Shown: positions 1 through 9,000 of the stretch, piece by piece | How positions within the stretch are numbered: the stretch's first letter is position 1 | Layout of the letters: each line of letters begins with the position of its first letter | Assembly (NCBI GenBank): GCA_946610655.1 | Contig: CAMOCH010000022.1 | Coordinates: 1-11,584 of the forward strand | Length of the DNA stretch: 11,584 nucleotides | Direction: 5' to 3' | Source: an uncultured Clostridia bacterium | GTDB taxonomy: Bacteria; Bacillota; Clostridia; Christensenellales; UBA1242 | Translations under genes and position numbers: made by a program | Notes under the pieces: generated by a model | Told to the model about the DNA's origin: nothing | Database searches by the model: none | The model's input: only the letters and a program-made list of their open reading frames with translations

Positions 1-195
1 ACTTGCAGGGGTTATTTTTTGTGTGTTGTACATTTTTCCAAGCACATTAAGTCTTTCATCTGGCACAGCAACAACACCAACATTTGGCTCTATTGTACAA
101 AATGGATAGTTTGCGCTTTCCGCTCCTGCTTTTGTTATTGCATTAAAAAGTGTACTCTTTCCAACATTAGGAAGTCCAACAACTCCAAGTTCCAT
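1..195 (-). CDS. ychF: Redox-regulated ATPase YchF (Obg-like), N-terminal part, cut by window edge
   Basis: The 65 visible codons read straight off the left edge of the window, so only the N-terminus of a protein usually about 360 residues long is present. It opens MELGVVGLPNVGKSTLFNAI, with the P-loop GLPNVGKS at residues 7-14. It continues with ANYPFCTIEPNVGVV (28-42) and VPDERL (44-49), which are signature blocks of the YchF/OLA1 family of TRAFAC P-loop NTPases. Members of the family prefer ATP, bind ribosomes and are linked to translation and oxidative-stress responses. The specificity motif and the TGS domain lie outside the window. The ATG at 195 has an AAGGAG ribosome site (203-208) seven bases upstream. 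The gene is divergent from uppP. The identification is very secure. Confidence 0.96.
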   Translation of the reverse strand, partial: MELGVVGLPNVGKSTLFNAITKAGAESANYPFCTIEPNVGVVAVPDERLNVLGKMYNTQKITPAS

Positions 196-217
196 ATTTT
201 TTCTCCTTACGCAAGGT

Positions 218-246
218 ATTATACAAAAAATATCAAAAAAAATAAA
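218..246 (-). promoter_or_regulatory. Candidate promoter for ychF
   Basis: A perfect -10 box TATAAT lies on the minus strand at 223-218. A weak -35 (TTTATT, 246-241) sits 17 bases upstream, in a very A/T-rich stretch. Transcription would begin near 211, giving a short leader that still includes the AAGGAG site. The -10 is clear, but the -35 is poor. Confidence 0.45.
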
Positions 247-253
247 GCATAAA

Positions 254-280
254 TTAAAAAAATAATAAATAGTTTATAAT
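254..280 (+). promoter_or_regulatory. Candidate promoter for uppP
   Basis: TATAAT at 275-280 is a consensus -10. No good -35 is visible at 16-18 bases; TTAAAA at 254-259 is the nearest and is spaced 15. The start site would fall near 287, leaving a leader of about 18 bases that carries the GGAGGT ribosome site at 295-300. Support rests on the -10 and its position. Confidence 0.42.
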
Positions 281-304
281 AACCAACTTTTTTTGGAGGT
301 AATT

Positions 305-1084
305 ATGGCAATTTGGGTTGCAATAGTTTTAGGACTAATTCAGGGACTCACCGAATTTTTACCAATTTCTAGTAGTGGACACTTAACATTTTTTGAACTT
401 GCATTTGGGTTTTCTTCTGGCAGTGTGCTATACAACATTCTTCTTCACTTTTCAACACTTCTTGCGCTTGTTATTGTTATGCGCAAACAAATTTGGCAAA
501 TTATATCTCATCCTCTAGACAAGTATATGAGAATGTTGTTACTTTCAAGCATAATAACATCAGTTATAGGTCTTGCGATTGACCATTTTGTTGGTGCCGA
601 AGGCAACTTGATTATTATTGCAGTTGGGTTCATCATCACTGCCTTTATGCTTTTTGCCCTAAACATGTTTATAAAGTCTAAAAAATATAATCCACTTGCA
701 CCAATATCTTACAAACAAAGTATCGCCGTTGGAATTATGCAAGGAATTGCCGTCTTGCCAGGGTTATCCCGAAGTGGCAGCACTTTATGTGTTGGAGTGT
801 TTGCAGGGGCTGGACAAAAACAATCGGCAGAATTTAGTTTTCTCTTGAGCATTCCCATAATCATATTTGGCACTGTTTATGAAATATACAAAGGCTCAAA
901 ATATGGGTTTGAATTTTCATCATCAGACATTTTGCCAATGATTATCGGTTGCATTGTCGCCTTTGTTTCTGCTCTTCTCACCTTAAAACTGATGCTTAAA
1001 CTTGTTAGCAAAAACAAATGGCTTTGGTTTGCTGCCTATTTGCTTATTGCTGCAATTATTATTTTAATTTTTGCAATAAAATAA
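305..1084 (+). CDS. uppP: Undecaprenyl-diphosphate phosphatase UppP/BacA
   Basis: This integral membrane enzyme removes a phosphate from undecaprenyl diphosphate, recycling the lipid carrier for peptidoglycan and other envelope polymers; in many bacteria it also gives bacitracin tolerance. The 259-residue product has the BacA family length. Both signature blocks are present. The first, IQGLTEFLPISSSGH (12-26), carries the (E/Q)xxxE pair as Q13 and E17, and also H26. The second, LPGLSRSGST (151-160), carries R156, the expected phosphate-binding arginine. The flanks GLIQG (10-14) and GIMQG resemble each other, as expected from the internal inverted repeat of this fold. The rest is a series of hydrophobic helices. 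The chosen start is the ATG at 305, four bases after GGAGGT (295-300). An in-frame TTG at 293 overlaps that ribosome site and is unlikely to be used. The gene stands alone and is divergent from ychF. Confidence 0.97.
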   Translation: MAIWVAIVLGLIQGLTEFLPISSSGHLTFFELAFGFSSGSVLYNILLHFSTLLALVIVMRKQIWQIISHPLDKYMRMLLLSSIITSVIGLAIDHFVGAEGNLIIIAVGFIITAFMLFALNMFIKSKKYNPLAPISYKQSIAVGIMQGIAVLPGLSRSGSTLCVGVFAGAGQKQSAEFSFLLSIPIIIFGTVYEIYKGSKYGFEFSSSDILPMIIGCIVAFVSALLTLKLMLKLVSKNKWLWFAAYLLIAAIIILIFAIK

Positions 1085-1108
1085 AAACAGGGTTGAACCC
1101 TGCCTTTT
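1085..1108. terminator. Shared hairpin terminator between uppP and the convergent DUF1858 gene
   Basis: The inverted repeat CAGGGT (1088-1093) and ACCCTG (1097-1102), with loop TGA, lies just after the uppP stop and just before the end of the minus-strand gene, whose stop codon is at 1107-1109. Read on the minus strand, the stem is followed by TTTTTATTTTA, a good tail. Read on the plus strand, the tail is CCTTTTATTT, which is weaker. It probably serves the minus-strand unit best and may also stop uppP transcripts. Confidence 0.7.
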
Positions 1109-1313
1109 ATTTCTTCTTCTTAAGATGTTCGTTGATTTTTTTTACTAAGTAGTCACAATCAACACCATGAACCATAGCTGCTTCTTCCAAGGTCTCCATT
1201 TGACTGAGTGGACAACTGAAACAATGAAGTCCAAAACCCATCAAAATTTCAGCAAGACTTGGGTCGATTGAAAGAACCTCTCCAAGAGCCATGCTCTTTT
1301 TTACTTTTTTCAT
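1107..1313 (-). CDS. DUF1858 small redox-disulfide domain protein
   Basis: This 68-residue protein matches the DUF1858 domain, also described as a hybrid-cluster-protein-associated redox disulfide domain. The pattern seen is a start near ALGEVLSIDPSLAEILMGFG (9-28), then HCFSCPLSQMETLEEA (30-45), HGVDCDYLVKKIN and a lysine-rich end. C31 and C34 form the CxxC, and C53 is a third cysteine. The domain occurs as a small stand-alone protein or next to Fe-S and redox proteins, mainly in anaerobes. A thiol/disulfide or metal-binding role is inferred, and no substrate can be named. The ATG at 1313 overlaps the stop of the upstream membrane-protein gene (TAATG). Its AAGGAG site (1322-1327) lies within the last codons of that gene, so the two are very probably co-transcribed and translationally coupled. 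Confidence 0.88.
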   Translation of the reverse strand: MKKVKKSMALGEVLSIDPSLAEILMGFGLHCFSCPLSQMETLEEAAMVHGVDCDYLVKKINEHLKKKK

Positions 1314-2575
1314 TATTTATTCTCCTTGTATGCATTCATTGCATCAACAAGTTCTTTAATTGCCTTTTCAACTCTTTTTGCTTGGCTGCTAGAGAGAGCT
1401 TCTTCGCTTTTTCTCATAAGTTTTTCAGCACGGCTCAAAGCCTCTTCAAACTCTTTATCGTTGGTTATAACAAGTTCTCCTTCTGGAATCTTTTTAGGTC
1501 TGCCTCTGCCTCTTTTTGATTCATTTTCCATATCTTCATTGTCCTCTTTTTTTAGTCTAACTTTTTTGTCTTGAATTGGTTTATGATTTTTTTGTTTTGT
1601 TTTTGATTCTGTCTTGGTTTCAACTTTTTCAGCAGGTTTTTCCTCAACTTTTTTTGCTGTAACAGTTTTCTTTTTTGGAGCTGTTTTAGTGGTTTCAACT
1701 TTAACAGTTTCAACTTTTTCTTTTTCAAGTTTTGCCACTTTTTCTTCTTTTGGAGCTGTTTGTGGTTGATCTTTTATTTCTTCAATATAATTTTCAATTT
1801 CTTGCTCTGTTATAACACTATCATCTTGAGCATTTTCTTGATAAGCGTTGTTTTCTGTGATTTTATCAACATAAAGTGGATATTCTTCTGTTTGATAATG
1901 TTTACTGTTTTCTCTTGCAAGTTCTTCTTCTGCAAGTGCCAAAACATCAGGTCCTGGAAGATTATCATTGTTTTCAATTTTTTCGTTCATTATGTCGAGC
2001 ATTTCATTAAATTCGTCAACTGCAATTCTATATTGTTGTTGTCTGATTGCCACAAAAATATAGTAAATTACTTTTGCGATAATTAAAAATAGAATTGGAA
2101 CAAGTAATGCTTCTGCAAGATTTGCACCAGTTATTTGCTCTGAACCAATAAGAGCAATACCAAGAAGTGAAAGGATAAATGTGTATGCATATATAAATGC
2201 TTTTAAAATTGATTTTCCATGGTTAAACATTCCACCATTTGTTTCAACATCAACACTTTCAAATCTCTTTATATAGTCTGAAGGAAGACCATAGCTTGCA
2301 TGTTCAAAAGTTTTATACCCACGAATAAACTCTTGTGGCATTTTTGCAACTAGTGCCAAAAAGTTATTATAGTTTTGAGCAGAAAGCCCGTTAGTTGACA
2401 AAAATTTGCTAATTTTTCTGCACTTTCTTGCAAGTGTTGCATGAAAGTTAACAAATAGTCCTATTGATTGCCAAATAATAACAATGCCACAACCAATAAG
2501 TGCAAGCATCAATATTTTTTCTGGGTCAACAAGACCAACAATCAAATTAAAAATTGTGGTTATATAATCACGCAT
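1313..2575 (-). CDS. Unrecognised three-helix membrane protein with charged tail and AT-hook-like motif
   Basis: I do not recognise the family of this 420-residue protein. Three hydrophobic segments are visible at about residues 21-43, 124-144 and 153-177. The first and second are separated by a mostly hydrophilic stretch of about 80 residues. This spacing recalls the MotA/TolQ/ExbB topology, but I cannot see that family's conserved residues, so the similarity is topological only. Residues 180-265 are acidic and helical. Residues 271-350 are a low-complexity K/E/T/P tail with repeated KVET-like and TAPK units. At 354-362 comes KRGRGRPKK, an AT-hook-like motif, followed by a helical, charged C-terminus (about 370-420) that could form a coiled coil. 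No signal peptide is evident. The ATG at 2575 has an AAGGAG site at 2582-2587. The stop overlaps the start of the DUF1858 gene. A role in tethering DNA to the membrane is possible but speculative. Confidence 0.8.
   Translation of the reverse strand: MRDYITTIFNLIVGLVDPEKILMLALIGCGIVIIWQSIGLFVNFHATLARKCRKISKFLSTNGLSAQNYNNFLALVAKMPQEFIRGYKTFEHASYGLPSDYIKRFESVDVETNGGMFNHGKSILKAFIYAYTFILSLLGIALIGSEQITGANLAEALLVPILFLIIAKVIYYIFVAIRQQQYRIAVDEFNEMLDIMNEKIENNDNLPGPDVLALAEEELARENSKHYQTEEYPLYVDKITENNAYQENAQDDSVITEQEIENYIEEIKDQPQTAPKEEKVAKLEKEKVETVKVETTKTAPKKKTVTAKKVEEKPAEKVETKTESKTKQKNHKPIQDKKVRLKKEDNEDMENESKRGRGRPKKIPEGELVITNDKEFEEALSRAEKLMRKSEEALSSSQAKRVEKAIKELVDAMNAYKENK
1526..1765 (-). repeat. Low-complexity K/E/T/P-rich coding tract
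   Basis: This part of the membrane-protein gene encodes about residues 271-350 and is made of imperfect short repeats (KVET, TAPK, KxEK). At the DNA level the plus-strand word TTTCAACTTT recurs at 1618-1627, 1693-1702 and 1708-1717. Such tracts are prone to length change by slippage and usually form flexible linkers. No precise tandem unit is evident. Confidence 0.6.
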
Positions 2576-2604
2576 AATAATCTCCTTATTTTTTAATTTA
2601 CATG

Positions 2605-2618
2605 ATTATATTATCACA
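2605..2618 (-). promoter_or_regulatory. Candidate promoter for the membrane protein/DUF1858 unit
   Basis: The 117-bp gap between the addA stop and the ATG at 2575 contains TGTGATAATATAAT on the minus strand (2618-2605). This offers either TATAAT (2610-2605) or an extended TGn-GATAAT (2618-2610) as the -10. No convincing -35 is seen. The start site would lie near 2598, upstream of the AAGGAG site (2587-2582). No convincing intrinsic terminator for addA was found in this gap, so read-through from addBA is also possible. The remainder of the gap is plain A/T-rich sequence. Confidence 0.45.
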
Positions 2619-2692
2619 AAAAATGAAAGATTACTAATGATTTTTAATATTTTTTTACAATTTCGTATATTTTTTTGTTTTTTTAATTGAAA

Positions 2693-5600
2693 TTATAGCC
2701 AATAGATTTGAGTTGTTTCAACGCCCACAATACCCTTTTTTATCACATTTTGATTATATATTCTGTATGCTGCATCAGCATAAAGATTAATTTGGTTTGA
2801 ATATTGCACCAAGTGTGACTTTTCCAAAAATCTACCAGTTTTATAATCAAGAATAATAATTCCGTCACTGCAAACAACAGCAAGATCAATAACCCCTTGC
2901 ACAATTTGAATATGATCACTAGTTCCCATATTCATAAAGAATTCTTTTTCTCTAAGCACTTTCCCAGAACTGATAACTTTGATAAATTCTTGATTATTGA
3001 GCAAATTCAAAATATTGTTTAAATTAACAAACTTAAGTTCTTGCTCTGAAATTTTGCCAGCACGCAAAAGTTCTTGAATGTTTGCATTCAGTTTTTCTTG
3101 AGTGTTTGCCGAAAAATCTATATATTGCATGAGTTTATGATAAGCATTGCCCTTGTCTATGCTACTAGAACTAAACATCCCTTTTTGTTTTTCATAAACC
3201 TCTTCACTTTCATGATATCCACTTGCTATTTCGGTTACCGAAGTCTTTTGTGAAATATGTGTATATTTTTCGTCACTATATTTAAAGTTTAATGCTTCTT
3301 TTATAATTGGTGAGAACATATTTGTTTCAGCATTAATTACAATTTCTTTATTTTTATCAACTTTTTGTTCTTGCAAAAGGTCAGGAGCTTCGAGCACCTT
3401 TATATCAACATTTTTTATAGTTTCACCTGACAAGTATTTATAAACCATTGGGTCAAACCAATCTGTAAACTTATTTTTTCTCTCAGGAAATTCTTCTTTG
3501 ATTTTTGAAGCATCACAAGCTGCCACAACATATAATTTGTTGATTGCACGGGTAAGCGCAACATACAACAATCTCTGTTGCTCTTCCACACTATTTTTTG
3601 TTTCAGAAATTTTAATGGCTTCTTTTGCAATAGTATTATTTTTTACTCTATTTTCTGTATCATAAAATTCCATACCAATGCCATAATCTTTGCTGAAGAT
3701 TGTGTCTGCTCTTAAATGCCTTAAATTAAATTGTCTTGAACAGTTTGTCACAAATGTTATAGGAAATTCAAGTCCTTTGCTTTTGTGAATTGTCAAAATC
3801 GTAACAGCATTAGATTTTGATGTTTTTTCAATCAAAAGCTCAAGTTTTTTGTTGTCACTAAAATATTCAAATAAATTTTGGTCTGGTAAACTTTGTAAAA
3901 ATTTATTCAGTAAAGAAATCTGCGACTGCCCATCAACTTCACATAGCATATAATTTTCAATATCAAGTTCGCCGGCTATTTCTGAAGCAAGTTGTTTTAT
4001 TGTTTTATAGCCAGCAACTTGTTTGAAATTATTGATTTTTTTAATAAAATTATCTACTTTTTGTCTGCATTCTGCAGAAAATTCGTTATTTTCTGCACAT
4101 TTTGTCATACATTGATGAAAAAATCTGCAATCTTTTGCAAATAATCTTATAGAAGTTAACTCATCAAGTGTAAAACCAAACAAATTTGAGTGCATACAGT
4201 TAAAAAGTTCAATATCTTGCTTAAAATTATATACCAAATTTAAAATTGAATATAAAGTTTTTATATACTTATTATTTAGAACATCTTCTTTAATATCTGT
4301 GCTTGCAGGGATATCATTTTTCTCCATTGAATAAACAAGGTCTGGAACAAAATTTTCTCTTGCAGGAACAAGAATGGCAATATCTTTAAATCTAACAGGC
4401 CTATATTTTTCAAGTTTTGCATCATAGATTTGCTTGTTTGCAACAAGATTTTGTATTTCTGCAATTATATAGTTAATTTCTGCCTGATTTTTCAAACTTT
4501 CTTCTTCGTCTTCTTGAATATGATTTTTTACAGAATAAACAGCTGGTAAATGTTCATCTTCAGATGATTTTACGTCTTCAGTGTTTATATAAATTAAATT
4601 AACAGGGGTTTCATCTTCAATTTTACTTCCTGCAACAAATTGAGCAGTTTCTCTATAGTCAATGCCACCAAAATCTTTTGTCATTCTGTCGTTAAAAATT
4701 GAGTTTACAAAGTCAAGGATTAATTTATTACTTCTAAAGTTATCTGACAAATCAAATTTCTCACATTTTTTATCACTATCATATGAATAATATTTTTCTA
4801 GGAAAATATCTGGATCGCACAATCTAAATCTATAAATGCTTTGCTTAATATCACCAACCATAAAGCGATTAGTCTCACCAGATAATAGTTCTATAATTTT
4901 TTCCTGAACACTGTTAATATCTTGATATTCATCAACAAAAATATATTTATACTTTTGTTTTAAAGTAGAAAGAATCTCTGAATTTTCTAAAACTTTTAAT
5001 GTGAATTGTTCCAAATCATTAAAATCTAGGCCACATTTTTCTTTTTTAAGTTTTGTATAAATACCTATAAAATTATTGGTCATTTTATATAGTTCAAACA
5101 CTAACTCTTTTGTTTTTAATAATTCAGTTTTAATCTTGTCAGAATCACTTGAAACAAAATTGTCTCTAAAGTTTCCCAATTCTTCATTGATATTCTTTCT
5201 AAAATTATCAATATTTTTTTTGTATTCATCAAAAACTGGTTCAACTTTTGGTGGAACTTTAAAATTTTCAATTTCAAAAATCAATTTTGCATTTTTTGAA
5301 AAACCATTTTGTGACTTAATTTTATTCAATTCACTTTCAATCTCTTGCAAATAAGCAACCAAATCTGTCAAATGCAATTTGTTGCACATTTCAATTTTTT
5401 CTGCAATTTGTTGCAAAATCTTTTGAATTCTTGCACAAACATAACCATTTATGATATTCGCAGCCTGGTTTTTATTTAAATCATCGTTATATATTTTGTC
5501 CATTGAGCTTTTAAACCACGCATCTCTGTCTAAAATAACATTCAAAAATTCATACAATTTCAAAATTGTATTTCTTATTTTTTCATCACTTCTGTTTTGC

Positions 5601-6067
5601 TGCAATGCATCAAGCAAGTTATATGCACTTTTATCCTTACTTTCAACAATTTCATCAAATAACACATTCAAAGCCTTTTGCTTTAGCATATTTGCTTCAT
5701 CATCTGAAAGAACAACAAATGTTGGATCAACACCTGCCTCAAAAAAATATGTCTTTAATAGTTTTGCACAAAAACTATGCAAATTGCTAACATCTGCCGT
5801 TCCAATTTTATCAAGTTGCTCAAGCAAAAACGGAGTTGGTTCTTCACTGGTTAATTTAGAAACAAGTTTTTCTCTCATATCTTCGCTAGACGCTTTTGTA
5901 AATGTTACAATCAAAAAGTTTGAAATGTCAACATGGTCTTTCAAAATTAAATCTTTTATTCTTTCAATCATAACTGTGGTTTTTCCACTTCCGGCAGCAG
6001 CACTAACAATCATATTTTTATTTCTGCTATCAATAATTGCTTGTTGTGATTTTGTAAAATTAACCAT
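2693..6067 (-). CDS. addA: ATP-dependent helicase/nuclease subunit A (AddA)
   Basis: AddA is the motor and 3'-strand nuclease of AddAB, which unwinds and trims double-strand DNA ends before RecA loading. At 1124 residues it is slightly shorter than the Bacillus protein (about 1230). All UvrD/SF1A landmarks are visible: Q motif at Q8, Walker A SAAAGSGKTT (22-31), Walker B VDEYQD (378-383), then VGDIKQSIYRFR, LSDNFRSN, TIHKSKGLEFP around H761 and LLYVALTRA ending near R840. The C-terminal RecB-family nuclease has GVIDLA with D1061 and ILDYKTGR with D1074 and K1076, so it looks catalytically intact. The ATG at 6067 starts one base after the addB stop. Its GAGGTG ribosome site (6072-6077) covers the last addB codons, so the pair is translationally coupled. 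The gene order addB-addA is the usual one. Confidence 0.97.
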   Translation of the reverse strand: MVNFTKSQQAIIDSRNKNMIVSAAAGSGKTTVMIERIKDLILKDHVDISNFLIVTFTKASSEDMREKLVSKLTSEEPTPFLLEQLDKIGTADVSNLHSFCAKLLKTYFFEAGVDPTFVVLSDDEANMLKQKALNVLFDEIVESKDKSAYNLLDALQQNRSDEKIRNTILKLYEFLNVILDRDAWFKSSMDKIYNDDLNKNQAANIINGYVCARIQKILQQIAEKIEMCNKLHLTDLVAYLQEIESELNKIKSQNGFSKNAKLIFEIENFKVPPKVEPVFDEYKKNIDNFRKNINEELGNFRDNFVSSDSDKIKTELLKTKELVFELYKMTNNFIGIYTKLKKEKCGLDFNDLEQFTLKVLENSEILSTLKQKYKYIFVDEYQDINSVQEKIIELLSGETNRFMVGDIKQSIYRFRLCDPDIFLEKYYSYDSDKKCEKFDLSDNFRSNKLILDFVNSIFNDRMTKDFGGIDYRETAQFVAGSKIEDETPVNLIYINTEDVKSSEDEHLPAVYSVKNHIQEDEEESLKNQAEINYIIAEIQNLVANKQIYDAKLEKYRPVRFKDIAILVPARENFVPDLVYSMEKNDIPASTDIKEDVLNNKYIKTLYSILNLVYNFKQDIELFNCMHSNLFGFTLDELTSIRLFAKDCRFFHQCMTKCAENNEFSAECRQKVDNFIKKINNFKQVAGYKTIKQLASEIAGELDIENYMLCEVDGQSQISLLNKFLQSLPDQNLFEYFSDNKKLELLIEKTSKSNAVTILTIHKSKGLEFPITFVTNCSRQFNLRHLRADTIFSKDYGIGMEFYDTENRVKNNTIAKEAIKISETKNSVEEQQRLLYVALTRAINKLYVVAACDASKIKEEFPERKNKFTDWFDPMVYKYLSGETIKNVDIKVLEAPDLLQEQKVDKNKEIVINAETNMFSPIIKEALNFKYSDEKYTHISQKTSVTEIASGYHESEEVYEKQKGMFSSSSIDKGNAYHKLMQYIDFSANTQEKLNANIQELLRAGKISEQELKFVNLNNILNLLNNQEFIKVISSGKVLREKEFFMNMGTSDHIQIVQGVIDLAVVCSDGIIILDYKTGRFLEKSHLVQYSNQINLYADAAYRIYNQNVIKKGIVGVETTQIYWL

Positions 6068-6068
6068 A

Positions 6069-9000
6069 CTACACCTCGCTCCTATTGATATCTTTCATAC
6101 TAACAGAACTATAACATTTTCTGCCATTTTTATAGTTTGTTTTTTCAACACCACAAATGCTTGCAAACTGACATTTTTCACACGGCAAATGACTGCTACT
6201 GCTAACTTTTATTGGACTTGGCTCAATATATCCAGACAAAATTTCATCAATAGCATTTTTACACAATTTTTCAACATACTCACACACAGATTCAAATTCT
6301 TCTTGACTAAAATAATTGCCGATTCTGTGGTTTATAGTAAGCCCATCTTTTTTTGAATTTGATAGTTTTGCATAAACATATTTACTAGACAAATTATCTT
6401 GCGACAAGCTAGTGTCCATATCCATAATGGTATCAACATCATCAAGCAAAAAACCTTTCATTTTGCTAGAAGTATTTTCATCTGCTGCATACTCATTTCT
6501 TATTGGATAATACACAACACCAGCAGGCTTTAAACCAGAACTTTTCATCGCAAGCAAATAACTAATAAGCTGAATTTTTTTACCAAAATAAACAAGTTTT
6601 AAATTGTCTTCAATTTTACCTGTTTTGTAATCGATAATTCTAAATTTGTCCTGATATTTATCAATACGGTCAATTTTTCCTTCCAAGCAAACTTTATCCG
6701 TAATTTTAACAGCACCATTTAAACCAAAAGTTTTCTCAACAGCATATGGTTTAAATTTTGAATGAGTTATTTCATCAGCAAGTTTTTCACAAAGTCGTAT
6801 TGATTCATCATAAATGATTTGCGATAAGAATTTATTGTCATCAACAACGTATTCTTCGTTTAAAATGTCATTTATTAATTTTTTTGCAGTATTTTTTACA
6901 TTTAAACTGTTGTTCGCAGTGAAATTTTTTACAAAAATTTCTGCAACTTTATGCAAAATATTACCAATATCCATGGCCCTAAGGTCACTAGTTTCGTTTT
7001 CTTTAAGTCTAAGACCATAATTTGCATAAAACAAAAATGGACAAGTAAAATATTTTTCTAATTGACTGACACTTGTTTTATTATTATCAAAATATAAATT
7101 TTCTGCATTTTTAATATTAAAATTAGTATTTTTTTGTGTATTTTGCAGAATTTTGTTTATTTTGTCGTTACTTTTTTGTATTAACTCATTATAAACTGCA
7201 AAAGTAAGCATATTGTTGTCATAATTACCATAAGTTTTAAAATTACCTATCTGCATACACAAATATTTTTCTGCTTGTTTGTTGCATGAAATTTTATTTA
7301 ATACATCTTCTTTTATATTTTCTGAACCAAATTCAAATTGTGAATTATATTTTTGAATTGACAAATATTGTTCTCCACCAAACATGGTGATCAATTGTTT
7401 CATAATCATGCTTGGAGTGTTTATTTCATCACCACTGCCAATGCTATAACTCATATACAATTTTTCAGTTGCAAGAAGCACAGTTTGATATGCTTTAAAT
7501 CTTTCTCTTTTGTTAATTGTTTTTATTGTTGGTTCAATTGTTTTGTGATATTTATCATTAAGTTCATTCATTTCATTGTCTAGAATAATACCACAATCAT
7601 CTTTTCGTCTTGGGAAAACTCCGTCTGTTGCACCAACAATAAATAGATATTTGGTTCTTCCAATACCATCACTATCTGATAATATATTTATTGCATCTTG
7701 TGAAATAGGAATAAGGGAAACATCACTAACCTCAAGACCAGAAAGAAGTATGTTCTCATACATATCAACATTTAATTGTTCATCTCCCAAAAATTCGTCC
7801 AATTCATTTAAACAATTATTAAGTTTTTCAAGTGCTTGCTTTGTTATGTTCGCATTAACTGAATCTTGAATAGTCATTAAATTATCAAGTTTTTCTTGAA
7901 TATTCATGTTTTCAAGCAAATTTCTAATTGAATTATTAAATTCTTTAACACTATTTGCCTTTGAAAAATAAGAAGTGTAAGTTTGCACTTTAGCTCTCAC
8001 TTCTTCAATAGCCAAAAATTCTTGCTCACTTATAATTTTTTCATCATATTTTGTGAATTTATTCTTGAATTTTGCATAATTTATACCATATTTTTCAATA
8101 TAGTTGATAAAATTATCTAAATTTTCGCAATTTACTAATATATTTGACAAAAAATTAATCACTGTTGATTTTTCGTAATTTTTTCTTATCATCTCAAGAG
8201 TATTTTTAACCAACTGAAACAATGGGTGCAAACTATAATCATATGGTTTAGATACAAAATAACTAAAATTGTTATTTGTAAAAATTTTATCAATATATGG
8301 CAAGTATTTATCAATATTTGGTGCTATTATGCCAATTTCTTTATATTTTGCACCATTTTTTATCAATTTTTGTATTTTTTCTGCAATTAAATATATTTCG
8401 TCTTCTAAAGAGTCTGTGCAATACAATTCCACGGATTTCGTTCCATTTATTTGTTTTTGTGGGTAAGCAAACAAATTCTCTTTAATATGTGCAAAATCTT
8501 TGTTATATTTGCCATAAAACCTTTGTGGATTGTAATTTGCACTCATTTTATCTGCAATATGTTTAAATTTTGTGAAAACTTCATTATCTGAAATGTGAGA
8601 ATTTGCAGCATTTGCCATATAAGAAGCTGCAACCACCGTGCTTTTTGCACTATTTATGATTTTTTCACAAACAGAAAGTCCTTGTGCTGTTATTGCATCA
8701 AAACCCAATATATAAAACTGTGCATTTTTTACAAACTCAGAGTTTTCAATAGAATTTTCTAGCACATACATCACGTCTGATTGGTCTATGTAGTGATTTT
8801 CAATATACTCTTGATATTTTTCATATATAAGAGCAATATCTTGCATTTTGATTTTCAAAGAAAGCCCAACCGTGCTTATCATTTCATAAAAATCAGCAAC
8901 CGAAACATTGCTGCTTTTAAGTTGACTTATTGTGTCAAAAATAACTTCTGCAAAACCATTTGTGTTTGCAGACTTTTTGTAGCACACAAAATCTTTCATA

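Noticed and set aside
120..135. An AGCGG word (the Bacillus Chi sequence) on the minus strand in ychF
   Set aside because: A single five-base match is expected by chance, and the Chi sequence of this organism is unknown.
19..252. A small plus-strand open frame over the ychF start
   Set aside because: It is a cysteine- and asparagine-rich shadow of the conserved ychF N-terminus and runs through the ychF promoter.
293..304. TTG at 293 as an alternative uppP start
   Set aside because: It overlaps the GGAGGT ribosome site that clearly serves the ATG at 305, and the family N-terminus begins at the latter.
2619..2692. Possible addA terminator in the A/T-rich gap
   Set aside because: The gap has T and A runs and a short near-palindrome (ATTACTAAT) but no stem with G/C pairs followed by a T tract, so no terminator can be supported.
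5451..6356. A 301-codon open frame on the plus strand across the addA/addB junction
   Set aside because: It lies antisense to two unmistakable conserved genes, has the composition of a complementary-strand shadow, and no ribosome site or recognisable domain was seen.
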